Source: Asticcacaulis sp. AND118
GTDB lineage: Bacteria; Pseudomonadota; Alphaproteobacteria; Caulobacterales; Caulobacteraceae
DNA length: 64,000 bases
NCBI RefSeq assembly: GCF_020535245.1
Contig: NZ_CP084910.1
Coordinates: 1,402,501 to 1,466,500, forward strand
Direction of reading: 5' to 3'
Of this stretch, positions 45,713 through 54,791 are shown one piece after another; the stretch's first letter is position 1, and each line of letters starts with the position of its first letter. Made by a program: the position numbers and the translations under genes. A model generated the notes under the pieces. The model worked only from the letters and a program-made list of their open reading frames with translations, was not told the DNA's origin and did not search any database.

Positions 45713-46516
45713 ATGCCCGCCGACACCGCTCCGGCTGACCCGCTGATCAGCCCGGCCGAATGGGCCATTCGCAAGGACCTGGCCGCGCTCTATCGCCTTG
45801 TGGCGCTGTTCGGCTGGGACGACACCATCTTCACCCATATTTCGGCGCGCGTACCGGCCAAGGACTCGCGGGTGACCGGCCCGGACGGCCCTGTGGCGTC
45901 ACAGGTCGACCATTTCCTGATCAACCCCTACGGCATGTTTTTCGAGGAGATGACGGCTTCGGCGCTGATCAAGGTCGATCTCGACGGCAATATGGTCGGG
46001 CGCAGCGAGGGCTTCGTAAACCCGGCGGGCTTCACCATCCACAGCGCCCTGCACGCGGCCTGCCCTGACGCCCATGTGGTCATCCATCTGCATACGGACG
46101 CCATGACCGGCGTATCGGCGCAGAAGGAAGGCCTGCTGCCCCTGACGCAGAATGCCCTGCTTCTGGGGCCGCATATAACCTATCACGGCTATGAAGGGGT
46201 CGCTCTGGACCCTGATGAGCGGCAGCGCATCGTCGCCGATCTGGGGCAAAAGAAGATCATGCTGTTGCGTAACCACGGTGCGCTGGCCTATGGTGCTTCC
46301 GCCGCCGAAGCCTTCACCCTGATCTACTTCCTGGAACAGGCCTGCCGTCAGCAGATTGCCGCCCTGTCCGCCGGACGCGACGGCGTGCTGGAGGCGTCTC
46401 AGGACGCTCAGGACAAGGTTGCGCCGCTGGGCGCGGGTGTGGGTTTTGTCTCGGGGCTTTTGTGGCCGGGGCTGATGCGGCGGCTGGAACGTAATTATCC
46501 CGGTTGGGATGCCTAG
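45713..46516 (+). CDS. Class II aldolase/adducin family protein
   Basis: A 267-aa protein of the class II aldolase/adducin fold: RKDLAALYRLVALFGWDDTI, THISARVP, FLINPYGMFFEEMTASALIK, then IHSALHAACPDAHVVIHLHT with the zinc-binding HxH, and MLLRNHGALAYGASAAEAF with the third histidine. Zinc ligands are intact. Such proteins cleave or epimerise phosphorylated sugars, but many members, especially in alphaproteobacteria, have no assigned substrate. The ATG at 45,713 (CAGGGAGA upstream) is preferred; the longer frame runs into the repeat element. Confidence 0.88.
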   Translation: MPADTAPADPLISPAEWAIRKDLAALYRLVALFGWDDTIFTHISARVPAKDSRVTGPDGPVASQVDHFLINPYGMFFEEMTASALIKVDLDGNMVGRSEGFVNPAGFTIHSALHAACPDAHVVIHLHTDAMTGVSAQKEGLLPLTQNALLLGPHITYHGYEGVALDPDERQRIVADLGQKKIMLLRNHGALAYGASAAEAFTLIYFLEQACRQQIAALSAGRDGVLEASQDAQDKVAPLGAGVGFVSGLLWPGLMRRLERNYPGWDA

Positions 46517-46533
46517 AGGAACTGAGCTTGGTG

Positions 46534-47313
46534 ATGTGGGGGCGGTGGATCGTAACGATGATGGTGGCGTGCGCGCCTGCCACAGCGTGGGCGTCTGCCT
46601 GGGGCCCTGACGCCAGGGCGACCGAGGTGATCGTCAAGGCCGAGGTCGTCACCGCCAACAAGGCCTTCGATGATTCCGGCAACAAGGCGGTCGATCTGCC
46701 CAACTGGGAAGAGAAGCGCATTACCATCTTCACCGAACACGGCCTGAACGAGATGCTGAGCGTTTTCGCCAAGGCGAATATTCAGGATATTCAAACGCCT
46801 CAAGAGGATTTCTCAGGCGTTGGTTCCGTTGAAATCGGGCTGAAAACGCCGCTCTATCGCTCCGAGGATACCGCCGTCAGTGCCAGCGTTTCGGTCGAAG
46901 GTTTCGGCCAAGGGCGGCGCGACGAATTCTCCGCGCCGGGCGACGAAGACCCGGATATCGAGGTGCGGGTCTATGCCGGTCACAGCACCGAAGTGGCCAA
47001 GCTGCCGGTGTTTGTGGACGCTCAGGTGGCGCGCCGCGTGCGCAGCGGTGATAATGCCGATCAATGGCGCTTCGACCTTACGCTGGGGGCGCGGCCGTCG
47101 CCTAAATGGATCGTGCTGGCGCAGGTCTTTGCCGGCACGACCGACCGGCTGAATAATTTCGAAGCCAAATGGACCCATGTCGAGGTCGGGGCGGTGCGCT
47201 TCTTCGACCACAAGCAGACGCTGGGTGTGCAGTTCGGCGTGCGCCAGACGGTCAGCGGCGAGAATGTCCCGCAGTCGAATGCGGTCACGCTGGGGCTGTG
47301 GAAACGCTTCTGA
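46534..47313 (+). CDS. Putative outer-membrane or periplasmic protein
   Basis: A 259-aa protein with a signal peptide (IVTMMVACAPATAWASA). The rest is rich in alternating hydrophobic/polar beta-strand-like segments (TAVSASVSVEGFGQG, KLPVFVDAQVARRV, FDLTLGARPSPKWIVLAQVF, TLGVQFGVRQTVSG) and it ends in phenylalanine (LWKRF), the usual last residue of outer-membrane beta-barrels. I recognise no specific family. The start is the ATG at 46,534; the GTG immediately before it is possible. AGAGGA precedes it. Its ribosome-binding site overlaps the aldolase stop, so the two may be co-transcribed. Confidence 0.65.
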   Translation: MWGRWIVTMMVACAPATAWASAWGPDARATEVIVKAEVVTANKAFDDSGNKAVDLPNWEEKRITIFTEHGLNEMLSVFAKANIQDIQTPQEDFSGVGSVEIGLKTPLYRSEDTAVSASVSVEGFGQGRRDEFSAPGDEDPDIEVRVYAGHSTEVAKLPVFVDAQVARRVRSGDNADQWRFDLTLGARPSPKWIVLAQVFAGTTDRLNNFEAKWTHVEVGAVRFFDHKQTLGVQFGVRQTVSGENVPQSNAVTLGLWKRF

Positions 47314-47384
47314 AGGGCCGCAGGCCCTTCACCCGTAACCGGGAGCAAAAGGCATGGCCAGCGTTACTGAGGACAGTTATGGGG

Positions 47385-47406
47385 TTTGGGGCCAACTGGC
47401 CCCAAA
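47385..47406. terminator. Hairpin between convergent genes
   Basis: TTTGGGGCCA (47,385-47,394), 2-nt loop, TGGCCCCAAA (47,397-47,406). A perfect 10-bp stem between the plus-strand putative outer-membrane gene and the convergent rsmA. It lacks a long T run, so termination efficiency is uncertain. Confidence 0.5.
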
Positions 47407-47410
47407 AATC

Positions 47411-48244
47411 TTAAAGGGCTTCTGCCAACCTCAAGAAGTCCGCCGGGCTGATATTCTCGGCGCGTAACGTCGGATCGATCCCGACCTTAGCCAATAACGT
47501 CTCCCCACCCAGCCCCTTTAACGACGCCCGCAGCATCTTGCGGCGCTGACCGAAGGCGGCCGCAGTGATCATTTCCAGATTTCTGATAATTTTCGGCGTC
47601 GGACGTTCGGCCCTGGGGATCAGGCGCACCACGGCGCTATCGACCTTGGGCGGCGGGGTGAAGGCGCGCGCCGGCAGGTCCATGAGCTTCTCACAGTCGC
47701 ACAGGACCTGGGAGATAACCCCCAGACGCCCGTAGTCGTCATCGCCGACGGGGGCGACGACGCGCAGGGCGACTTCGAGTTGGAACATCAGGGTGAGGGA
47801 TTTGGGCTGCCACGGGCCGGTCAGCCATTTGATCAGCAGCGGCGTGCCGACATTATAGGGCAGGTTGGACACCAGATGCGCTTCGGGGGGCAGGCCGCGT
47901 TCGGCCAGCAGGGCCGGCTCATCGACCTTGAGCGCATCGGCCTCGACCACGCCGAAACGATCGGGATAGGCGGCGTCGAGCTCGCTCAATAATTCAATAA
48001 ATCTGGAATCTTTTTCGATGGCGAGCACAAAGGCGGCGTCGCTTTCCAGCGCCGCGCGCGTCAGGCCGCCGGGGCCGGGGCCGACCTCGATCACCACCTG
48101 ACCGTCGAAGGGATTGGCTTCCTGCCCCAGCCGCACGATCTTGCGCGTGACATTGAGGTCGAGCAGGAAGTGCTGACCGAAGCTCTTTTTGGCCATCAGG
48201 CCGTGGGCTTCGAGGCTTTCGCGGAGGGGGGGCAGTTCGGGCAT
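47411..48244 (-). CDS. rsmA: 16S rRNA dimethyladenosine transferase (KsgA/RsmA)
   Basis: A 277-aa SAM-dependent enzyme that dimethylates two adjacent adenines in the 3' hairpin of 16S rRNA, a late check in 30S assembly. Signatures: KKSFGQHFLLDLNVTRKIV, motif I VIEVGPGPGGLTRAALE, EADALKVDEPALLAERG and catalytic VSNLPYNVGTPLLIKWL. Length is normal. It is the last gene of the lptD-surA-pdxA-rsmA block; its start codon follows the pdxA stop directly, indicating translational coupling. This order is conserved from gamma- to alphaproteobacteria. Confidence 0.97.
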   Translation of the reverse strand: MPELPPLRESLEAHGLMAKKSFGQHFLLDLNVTRKIVRLGQEANPFDGQVVIEVGPGPGGLTRAALESDAAFVLAIEKDSRFIELLSELDAAYPDRFGVVEADALKVDEPALLAERGLPPEAHLVSNLPYNVGTPLLIKWLTGPWQPKSLTLMFQLEVALRVVAPVGDDDYGRLGVISQVLCDCEKLMDLPARAFTPPPKVDSAVVRLIPRAERPTPKIIRNLEMITAAAFGQRRKMLRASLKGLGGETLLAKVGIDPTLRAENISPADFLRLAEAL

Positions 48245-49252
48245 CTATTTCCGGCGCTGTTCACTGATGTCGTACGCGGCCCGAATGGCGTTGATCAGGC
48301 TGTCGGGGCGGGCGATGCCCTTGCCGGCGATGCCGAAACCGGTGCCGTGATCGGGGGAGGTGCGCACGATGGGCAGGCCGAGCGTTATATTGACGCCGCC
48401 CCAGAAGTCCAGCGTCTTGAGCGGGATCAGCCCCTGATCGTGATAGAGGCAAAGGGCCGCGTCGTAGGTGCGGCGCGCCTCTTCGTGGAACAGGGTGTCG
48501 GCGGGCAAAGGGCCGGCGATGTCCAGTCCTTCGCTGCGCAGCGCCTTGACCAGCGGCGTCAGAAGTTCGACCTCTTCCCGCCCGATGGTGCCGTCTTCGC
48601 CGGCATGGGGGTTGAGCCCGGCCAGCACCAGACGGGGTTTCTCTACGCCGAAATCGCGGATCAGGGCTTCGTGGGTGACGTGGGCGAGCGTGCGGATGAC
48701 CCCGGCGGACAGGCGGGTTTTCACCTCTGACAGCGGGATGTGGATGGTGGCCAGCACGACGCGCAGAGCGCTGTCATTGGCCGCGTCCGGGGCGGTCAGC
48801 ATCATCACCGGGCCGCGCGTGCCCGTATAGGGCGTGGCGGCGGTCAGGTCGCCGAGATATTCGGTATGGCCCGGAAAGCCGAATCCGGTGGCGTACAGCA
48901 CCGACTTGGCGATGGGGGCGGTGACGAGGCCGCGCGCCGCGCCCGTCAGGCAGAAGTCCACGCCTTCGCGGATCCAGCCGATGATGTGCGGGGCGTGGAC
49001 CGGGTCGGGCTGACCGGGGATGGCCGGTGCGGTCAAAGGGCGGTCGAGAACGGGCAGGGCGTCGGCGAAGGCCGCAGCGGCTTCGGCGGGGCTGCCGATG
49101 CGGCGGATCGGTCCGAGGCTTTCCAGCAGGGCGGCATCGCCCAGCACGGCAAAGGCGGAGGGCGGATGTGCCCTCAACGCCGCCCAGGCCTTATGCGCCA
49201 GTTCCGGACCCGTGCCGCAGGGATCGCCTAAAGACAGGACGAGAGGCGACAA
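48245..49252 (-). CDS. pdxA: 4-hydroxythreonine-4-phosphate dehydrogenase
   Basis: A 335-aa enzyme of pyridoxal 5'-phosphate synthesis that oxidises 4-hydroxythreonine phosphate with NAD. Recognised by LVLSLGDPCGTGPELA, GFPGHTEYLGDL (metal-ligand histidine), LAGLNPHAGEDGTIG with another metal-binding histidine and MVTAPIAKS-like LVTAPIAKSVLY. The start is TTG at 49,252 with AAGGGG inside the end of surA. DxA-type pathway implies the organism uses the DXP-dependent B6 route. It lies between surA and rsmA in the conserved block. Confidence 0.95.
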   Translation of the reverse strand: MSPLVLSLGDPCGTGPELAHKAWAALRAHPPSAFAVLGDAALLESLGPIRRIGSPAEAAAAFADALPVLDRPLTAPAIPGQPDPVHAPHIIGWIREGVDFCLTGAARGLVTAPIAKSVLYATGFGFPGHTEYLGDLTAATPYTGTRGPVMMLTAPDAANDSALRVVLATIHIPLSEVKTRLSAGVIRTLAHVTHEALIRDFGVEKPRLVLAGLNPHAGEDGTIGREEVELLTPLVKALRSEGLDIAGPLPADTLFHEEARRTYDAALCLYHDQGLIPLKTLDFWGGVNITLGLPIVRTSPDHGTGFGIAGKGIARPDSLINAIRAAYDISEQRRK

Positions 49253-49258
49253 CGCCCC

Positions 49259-50611
49259 TTACCGGGTTTCGATGGTGGCGCCGTCGCGGATGTCGCGCAG
49301 GTAGCGGCGGCCCAGCATGGACACCTTCTGCTGCGTCAGGCGCTGCTCGATCATGTCGCGCGACGGCGCGTCGTCACCGGCGGCGGTCTTGTCGCACAGA
49401 TAGACGACATTGACGTTCATGGTGTTCTGCATCGGCGCGGTGCTGTCTCCGACCTTAAGCGCCTGCAGCGCCGTGGCGTATTCGGGTTTCAGGTCGCTGA
49501 GCGTGGTGAAACCGAGATCGGCGACGCTGACCTGACCGCTGCCTTTTTCGCCCGACAGGGCGGCGCAGGTCGGATATTTGGCGCGGAAGCTGGCCAAGGC
49601 GCGCAGGGCCGAATCGCCGCCGGTCAGCGGCACGGAGGCCTGCTTGAGGCGCAGTTTGGCGTCGGCCTTGCCGTCCTTCTTTTCACGCAGATAGTAGATG
49701 TAGACGCCTTCGTCGGTGACGATGGGGCGGGTCATCTGACCGGCATTCATGCCTTGCAGCACGGTTTCGATCTTGGGGTCGATGGTGCCGGAGACCAGCC
49801 ATCCGGCGTCGCCGCCATTGGCCGCGGACGGGGCGTTGGAAAACTGACGCGCGACCGACTGGAACGGGGCCACGCCCTGTACGATCTGGTCGAACAATTG
49901 CTGGGCGCCGGCCTCGGCTTCCTTCTGACCGCCCGCGGTTTCCGGATCGATCAGGATTTCCGCCACCAGATACTGCGGCTTCTGGCTGTCTTCGGTCAGC
50001 TTGGCCATATAGGCGTCGACCTGATCCTTGCCCACGCGGGCCTTCGGGCGGAAGCGGCCGTTGACCAGATTGCCCCAGGCGATTTCGGCCTTGATCTGAT
50101 CGCGCAGGGTCTGCGCCTCGATACCGGCGCGCTTCAGTTCGGCGAGAAGCTGCTCGGTGCTGAGGCCCGACTGTTGCGCCATATTGCCGATTTCCTCGTT
50201 GATTTCCTCATCGGAAATCTTGAGTTCGAAACGGTCGGCTTCGCCCAGTTGCAGGTGCTCGTCGATCAGGGCGCGCAGGGCCTGCTGCTGAAAGGCGGCA
50301 TAGTTCTGCTGGGTGACCTGAACGCCCGATGTGATGATCAGCAGCAGCATGCGCTGCTTGAGGTCGTAGGACGAGATCAGCTTGTCATTGACCAGCGCCA
50401 CCACGCCTTCGCCCAAAGGGCGCGCTTGCTGAGAAGCTTGTTGGGGCGCGGCAGCTTGCTGCGCGGCGGCAGGCAGGCTGGTGCCAAGCGTCAGGCCGGA
50501 AAAGGACAGGCAGGTGCAGAGCAGCAGCGCGGAACGGCGGAAGGCAACGGAGGTCATGTCGTTCGTTTGGATCTTTTTCAACAAGGATGGCGCTGCGGCC
50601 GGATCAGGCAT
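49259..50611 (-). CDS. surA: Periplasmic chaperone/prolyl isomerase SurA
   Basis: A SurA-type protein of up to 450 aa. The ATG at 50,557 gives a normal signal peptide (RRSALLLCTCLSFSGLTLG then LPAAAQQ); the ATG at 50,611 adds 18 residues. The SurA N-terminal domain shows VALVNDKLISSYDLKQRMLL, RALIDEHLQLGEADRF and ISDEEINEEIGNMAQQ. A parvulin domain follows (QYLVAEILIDPETAGGQ, GDAGWLVSGTIDPKIE). SurA escorts outer-membrane proteins, including LptD, through the periplasm, which explains its position directly after lptD. Confidence 0.93.
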   Translation of the reverse strand: MPDPAAAPSLLKKIQTNDMTSVAFRRSALLLCTCLSFSGLTLGTSLPAAAQQAAAPQQASQQARPLGEGVVALVNDKLISSYDLKQRMLLLIITSGVQVTQQNYAAFQQQALRALIDEHLQLGEADRFELKISDEEINEEIGNMAQQSGLSTEQLLAELKRAGIEAQTLRDQIKAEIAWGNLVNGRFRPKARVGKDQVDAYMAKLTEDSQKPQYLVAEILIDPETAGGQKEAEAGAQQLFDQIVQGVAPFQSVARQFSNAPSAANGGDAGWLVSGTIDPKIETVLQGMNAGQMTRPIVTDEGVYIYYLREKKDGKADAKLRLKQASVPLTGGDSALRALASFRAKYPTCAALSGEKGSGQVSVADLGFTTLSDLKPEYATALQALKVGDSTAPMQNTMNVNVVYLCDKTAAGDDAPSRDMIEQRLTQQKVSMLGRRYLRDIRDGATIETR

Positions 50612-50629
50612 CTATAAACCATACGGTGT

Positions 50630-53578
50630 CTAGCGTACATTGACAAAATCATCGTCAGATGGCGCCAATGTGGCAAGACTTATCCGGATCGAAATAGACT
50701 CGCTGGCCTTGCCCGGAACCGTCTGCAACAGGGCGGTTTCGTCGCGCTGATAGACCAGTTCAAGGCGCGCGCAATCGTCCTGATAGATGATCGAGGCTTC
50801 CGAACGCAGCCAGCGGTCGCGCAGCATATCGCGGCTGATCTGACCCGACACGCCCCAACTGGGGGTGAAAAAGTGACGCCCGAACAGTTGCAGGTCGTGA
50901 TAGCCTACCGCCGGCACCAGTTCGCCATTGACCACGGTGAAATTATAATTGTTGCGCGGGTCGCGCACGGAGGTCTTGTCGTACTGATGGCGCAGGGTCA
51001 GTTGCGTCGAGGCGCTGAAATAGCTGGCGCCCGTTTCGCTGCGGCGGATATTGCCATCATCGGCGATGCGCTGGCGCGTATAGAGGCGCAGACCCTTGCC
51101 CGTATCCGCTTCAGCCTGCACCACCCAGTCGGATTTGGTGCCGGCGAGGCTTGAGGCGTCGTAGCGATAGGTTGTGCCGTTGACCGTATAGGACCGGTAG
51201 AAGTTCTCTTCGGGGTCCTGACGGAAGGCGCGGCCCACCAGGGTCGAGACCTTCAGGCCTGAATCGAAATTGAGCTGTGTCTTGACGCCGATATTCAGAC
51301 GCTTACCGCCCTCGTACAGGTCGAAGCCCGGCGAGCGGTTGGACTTGAACAGGGTCGTGTCGTCAAATTCGAAGGCATTGGAGTCCTCGTTGGTGAGGAC
51401 GGAATCGACCTGCGAATCGGGCGACAGGGCCAGTTGCGCGATCGGCTCGACCACCACGGTCAGGTTCTGGAACTTGCGCAGCAGGGGGTAGGAGACGTCG
51501 AGGCCGACGGTGCCGAGGCTGCGCGAGACGCGGCGGGTTTCTTTTTCACCCGGTTGCAGGACGTAGCCCGGCGCATAGTAGTCGCGCAGGTAGTATTCGT
51601 CCTGCCGTGCATCGAAGAAGGGGGCGACCTTTACTCCGCCGGGCGTGATCATATCGCGACGCCAAGACAGACCGATATTGGCGCGCGCCGTGTCGACGGA
51701 GCCGCGATTATTCGAATTGGCAATGTCCGGAGCGAGGAATATGTCGGTCGAAGGCGCTGTTTTGCGGATCACCGACACGGCATTGGCCGACAGGGTCAGG
51801 CGTCCGCCCAGAATGTCCTGATCCGGCGACCAGTAGGCGTCGATCATCGGCGCGACGGCCGGTTGCTCCCGGTCGCGCTGGGCCAGGTAGAGTAGCGGGC
51901 TGTTGTTGAGATTGGAACTCAACTGGTGCTGCGACGCGATGGCCAGGCTCTGGAAGGTGAACAGAGAGGCGCTGAAGAAGGCCGTGTCGGTCTGGCGGAT
52001 CAGGTTGATCTGGCTGATCAGGCGGCGGGAATTGCTCGAATAGTCGCCGGTGAAGGGGAAGCCGTCGTCGATCTTATAGCGTTCGTAGAGGTTCGAAATC
52101 GGCTGACCCGCCGCGATGGGCGTCGAGACTGGCGTGCCGTTGCCGTCATCGCGCCACGACAGCAGGCCGTCACTGGTCTTGTCCCACACCCGTTGCGCCG
52201 TGAAGTTCCAGCGCCAGTCTTCGTTGATGTCGAACTTGCCGTCGAGCAGCATGTAGCCGCGCGTGTCGCTCTCGCCCCACTTCTCGCCCTTGTTGTCGAA
52301 GAAGCGCTCGTTGGTGACGCCGATGCGCGTATGCAGGTCGCCCGAATAGAATTTGCGGTTGACCTCAAGGTTCAGCAGCGGGTTGAGATTGGTCGAAAAT
52401 TCCGGGCTGATGATGATGTCGGTATAGGGCGAAACCGCCCACAGATACGGCAGTTCCAGCGTCGCGCCGCGGCGTTGCGAATAGCCGGGCTTCGGGATCA
52501 GGAAGCCGGAACTGCGCTTGGCGGTGACGTCGGCGTGCCACAGGACCGGCAGGTAGAAGACCGGCACGCCCTTGGCCTTGAACACGGCATTGCGGTAGAT
52601 GACCACGCGGCGCCTCTTGTCCTGCGTGATCGATCCGGCCTGAATGTGCCAGGTCGGTTCCTGAGTCACATTGTCCTTCACGCACAGTTCGCACGGCGTG
52701 AAGATGACTTCGGACAGGCGGTTGGTTTGATCATCCACGCGTTCGACCTTGTTGGCGAACAGTTTGGAATTTTCGGTGTCGATATAGGCGATACGGTCGC
52801 CGGTGCCGGCGGAATGTTCGTTATCGACCTCCAGCCGGTCGGCATACTGGATCGAGCCGTCGGGATTGATGGTCTGAACATTGCCGCTGGCGACCGTCTT
52901 GCCGGTCGCCTGATCGTAACGCACCTCGTCGGCGCGGATCAGGCGGCCTTCCCAGCGCATCTCGACCTTGCCGCGCGCCAGCATGACGTTTTCTTCGGGG
53001 GAGGTCACTTCGTCGGCGGTGATGAAGGCGCCGTCTTCGCCCAGTCCGTCGTCGGGCAGGGGCGTCTCTTCCGCCTGAGCGGTCTCTGCCGGGTCTTCCT
53101 TGCCGTTGAGGCGGTCGCGTTCGGCCTTGAGCCACTGTTCGTCAGTCAGTTTTGGGGTGAGGCGCGGGGTGATGACGACGGGCCGGGGGGCCGGCGTCGG
53201 CGTTTCAGTGCGCGCCTGAGCGGCGGCCACCGGGGCGATGTCCTCGACCGATTCGACCTGACGGTCCTCCACGACGCGGCGCGTGCGGGTCGGCACGGCT
53301 TCGTTCGCTGACTGAGGCGCGGTCTCCGCGGGTGCGGGCGCCGGCAGGGCGACGGGCGCGGAGGCCGGGGCTGCGATTACGGGCGCGGGAGACGCCACGG
53401 TTTCAACCGACGGCGGGGCGGTTTCAGAGCCCTCGTCGGCGCTGAAAAAGCGGATGCCCTTCTGTCGCAGTTCCCCTTCGACCTCGGCGTCCGGACGCGC
53501 CGCGGCCTGCCCGCTGACGACGCCGGCCGCCACGAGGGTCAGGACTCCTACGCTCAGCTTGAGCGACGCTTTTCTCAT
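50630..53578 (-). CDS. lptD: LPS-assembly protein LptD
   Basis: A 982-aa outer-membrane protein that inserts lipopolysaccharide into the outer leaflet with LptE. It has a signal peptide (LSVGVLTLVAAGVVSGQAAA), a long proline/alanine-rich segment (residues 50-150) not usual in enterobacterial LptD, an OstA/LptA-like jellyroll (ENVMLARGKVEMRWEGRLIRADEV, GNVQTINPDGSIQYADRLEV), then a large barrel (YLPVLWHADVTAKRSSGFLIPK, GATLELPYLWAVSPYTDI). It is followed by surA after 18 bp and preceded by lptG. The proline-rich insert may span the periplasm. Confidence 0.95.
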   Translation of the reverse strand: MRKASLKLSVGVLTLVAAGVVSGQAAARPDAEVEGELRQKGIRFFSADEGSETAPPSVETVASPAPVIAAPASAPVALPAPAPAETAPQSANEAVPTRTRRVVEDRQVESVEDIAPVAAAQARTETPTPAPRPVVITPRLTPKLTDEQWLKAERDRLNGKEDPAETAQAEETPLPDDGLGEDGAFITADEVTSPEENVMLARGKVEMRWEGRLIRADEVRYDQATGKTVASGNVQTINPDGSIQYADRLEVDNEHSAGTGDRIAYIDTENSKLFANKVERVDDQTNRLSEVIFTPCELCVKDNVTQEPTWHIQAGSITQDKRRRVVIYRNAVFKAKGVPVFYLPVLWHADVTAKRSSGFLIPKPGYSQRRGATLELPYLWAVSPYTDIIISPEFSTNLNPLLNLEVNRKFYSGDLHTRIGVTNERFFDNKGEKWGESDTRGYMLLDGKFDINEDWRWNFTAQRVWDKTSDGLLSWRDDGNGTPVSTPIAAGQPISNLYERYKIDDGFPFTGDYSSNSRRLISQINLIRQTDTAFFSASLFTFQSLAIASQHQLSSNLNNSPLLYLAQRDREQPAVAPMIDAYWSPDQDILGGRLTLSANAVSVIRKTAPSTDIFLAPDIANSNNRGSVDTARANIGLSWRRDMITPGGVKVAPFFDARQDEYYLRDYYAPGYVLQPGEKETRRVSRSLGTVGLDVSYPLLRKFQNLTVVVEPIAQLALSPDSQVDSVLTNEDSNAFEFDDTTLFKSNRSPGFDLYEGGKRLNIGVKTQLNFDSGLKVSTLVGRAFRQDPEENFYRSYTVNGTTYRYDASSLAGTKSDWVVQAEADTGKGLRLYTRQRIADDGNIRRSETGASYFSASTQLTLRHQYDKTSVRDPRNNYNFTVVNGELVPAVGYHDLQLFGRHFFTPSWGVSGQISRDMLRDRWLRSEASIIYQDDCARLELVYQRDETALLQTVPGKASESISIRISLATLAPSDDDFVNVR

Positions 53579-53651
53579 ATCGGTGAACCTGATGGATGGG
53601 GAACGCGGAACGGACTGAACTGTCGCTAATAAAGCGCCGTGAGACGTCTGC

Positions 53652-54791
53652 CTAGCCGTCTTCGGTATAAACGAGCAATGTCATCGCCGTCAAAAAGGCG
53701 ACGGCGGGGGTGGCCCAGCCGGCCAGAAACACCGGGATGACCTCGGCCTTGCCCAGCGAACCGCAGAGCTGATTGAGGAAGAAGACCATGAAGCCCAGCA
53801 CGACGCCCGACAGGGTCAGGCGCGCCAGCCCGCCTATGCGCATCAGGCGCAGCGAGAAGGCGGCCCCCAGCGCCGTCATGGCGGCGAACATCAGCGGCGT
53901 GGCCAGCAACTGATGCAGGCGCAGGATATAGGAGGCGGCGGAAAAGCCCGACCCTTCGATTTGCGCGATCGTGCCGGGCAGTTGCCAGAAATTGGTCGAC
54001 TGCGGCGCGGCGAAGCGGGTGAAGGCGCGCTCCGGGCTCAGGTTCGAATCGATCGACAGCGTATTGTAATAGAGGGTGGTTTCGCCCGGCTTGCTGACGC
54101 GCGCGCTCTTGAGCTGCCACGTGCCGGGGCGCAGCGTGGCCTCGGTGGCGTCGATGCGGGTCAGGAAGCGCGGGATTTCCTTGTCGTCAAGCACGAAGGT
54201 CCAGAAACTGGCCTCGATCAGACGGCCGTCGGCCTCCTGACGCAGGGCGTGGATGACGGTCTGCTGCTTGCCGTCGCCCTGACGCAGATAGACCTCGTCG
54301 GTCTTGACGCGGGTGTCGGACTGCGTGACGCGGGCGGCGAAGCGGTCGTATTCGTCGGCCAGCATAGTGGCGAGCGGGTTGATAACGGTGATGGTCAGCG
54401 CGCCCAGAATCGCCGCCATGCCGGTGGCCGGCAGGACAAAGCGCCAGGCCGACATGCCGGCGGCGCGCATGGCGATCAGTTCCGAACGCCGGTTCAGCCC
54501 GACAAAGGCCGATAGCGTGCCGAACAGGAAGGCGAAGGGCAGCAGCACCAGAATGATGTTGGGCGATTTCAGCAGCAGCAGGCCGACGATCTGCAGGCTC
54601 GACAATTCGCCGCGCTGGCCCAGCGATTTCGACACCTCGACATAGTCGATCAGGAAGATGATGCTGGAAACGATGATCAGCGCCGTCAGGATCGCCATCA
54701 GGCAGCGCGTGATAATGTAGGTGGTCAGGCGCTCCTGCCGCCACGGATTGACATAGCCCAGAAGGCTCACGACGGACTGGATGGGGTTCAT
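53652..54791 (-). CDS. lptG: LPS export permease LptG
   Basis: A 379-aa inner-membrane permease of the YjgP/YjgQ family with three helices at each end: YIITRCLMAILTALIIVSSIIFLI and LLKSPNIILVLLPFAFLFG near the N-terminus, MFAAMTALGAAFSLRLMRI and LTLSGVVLGFMVFFLNQLCG near the C-terminus, and a periplasmic jellyroll between. With LptF and LptB it drives lipopolysaccharide from the inner membrane to the LptA bridge. The start overlaps the lptF stop by four bases (54,788-54,791). As second gene of the pair and next to lptD it is named LptG. Confidence 0.92.
   Translation of the reverse strand: MNPIQSVVSLLGYVNPWRQERLTTYIITRCLMAILTALIIVSSIIFLIDYVEVSKSLGQRGELSSLQIVGLLLLKSPNIILVLLPFAFLFGTLSAFVGLNRRSELIAMRAAGMSAWRFVLPATGMAAILGALTITVINPLATMLADEYDRFAARVTQSDTRVKTDEVYLRQGDGKQQTVIHALRQEADGRLIEASFWTFVLDDKEIPRFLTRIDATEATLRPGTWQLKSARVSKPGETTLYYNTLSIDSNLSPERAFTRFAAPQSTNFWQLPGTIAQIEGSGFSAASYILRLHQLLATPLMFAAMTALGAAFSLRLMRIGGLARLTLSGVVLGFMVFFLNQLCGSLGKAEVIPVFLAGWATPAVAFLTAMTLLVYTEDG

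Noticed and set aside
51926-53311. Long plus-strand reading frame of 461 codons
   Set aside because: It lies opposite lptD, whose domains are unmistakable. The product is rich in arginine, histidine and glycine, as expected for the antisense of a GC-rich gene.
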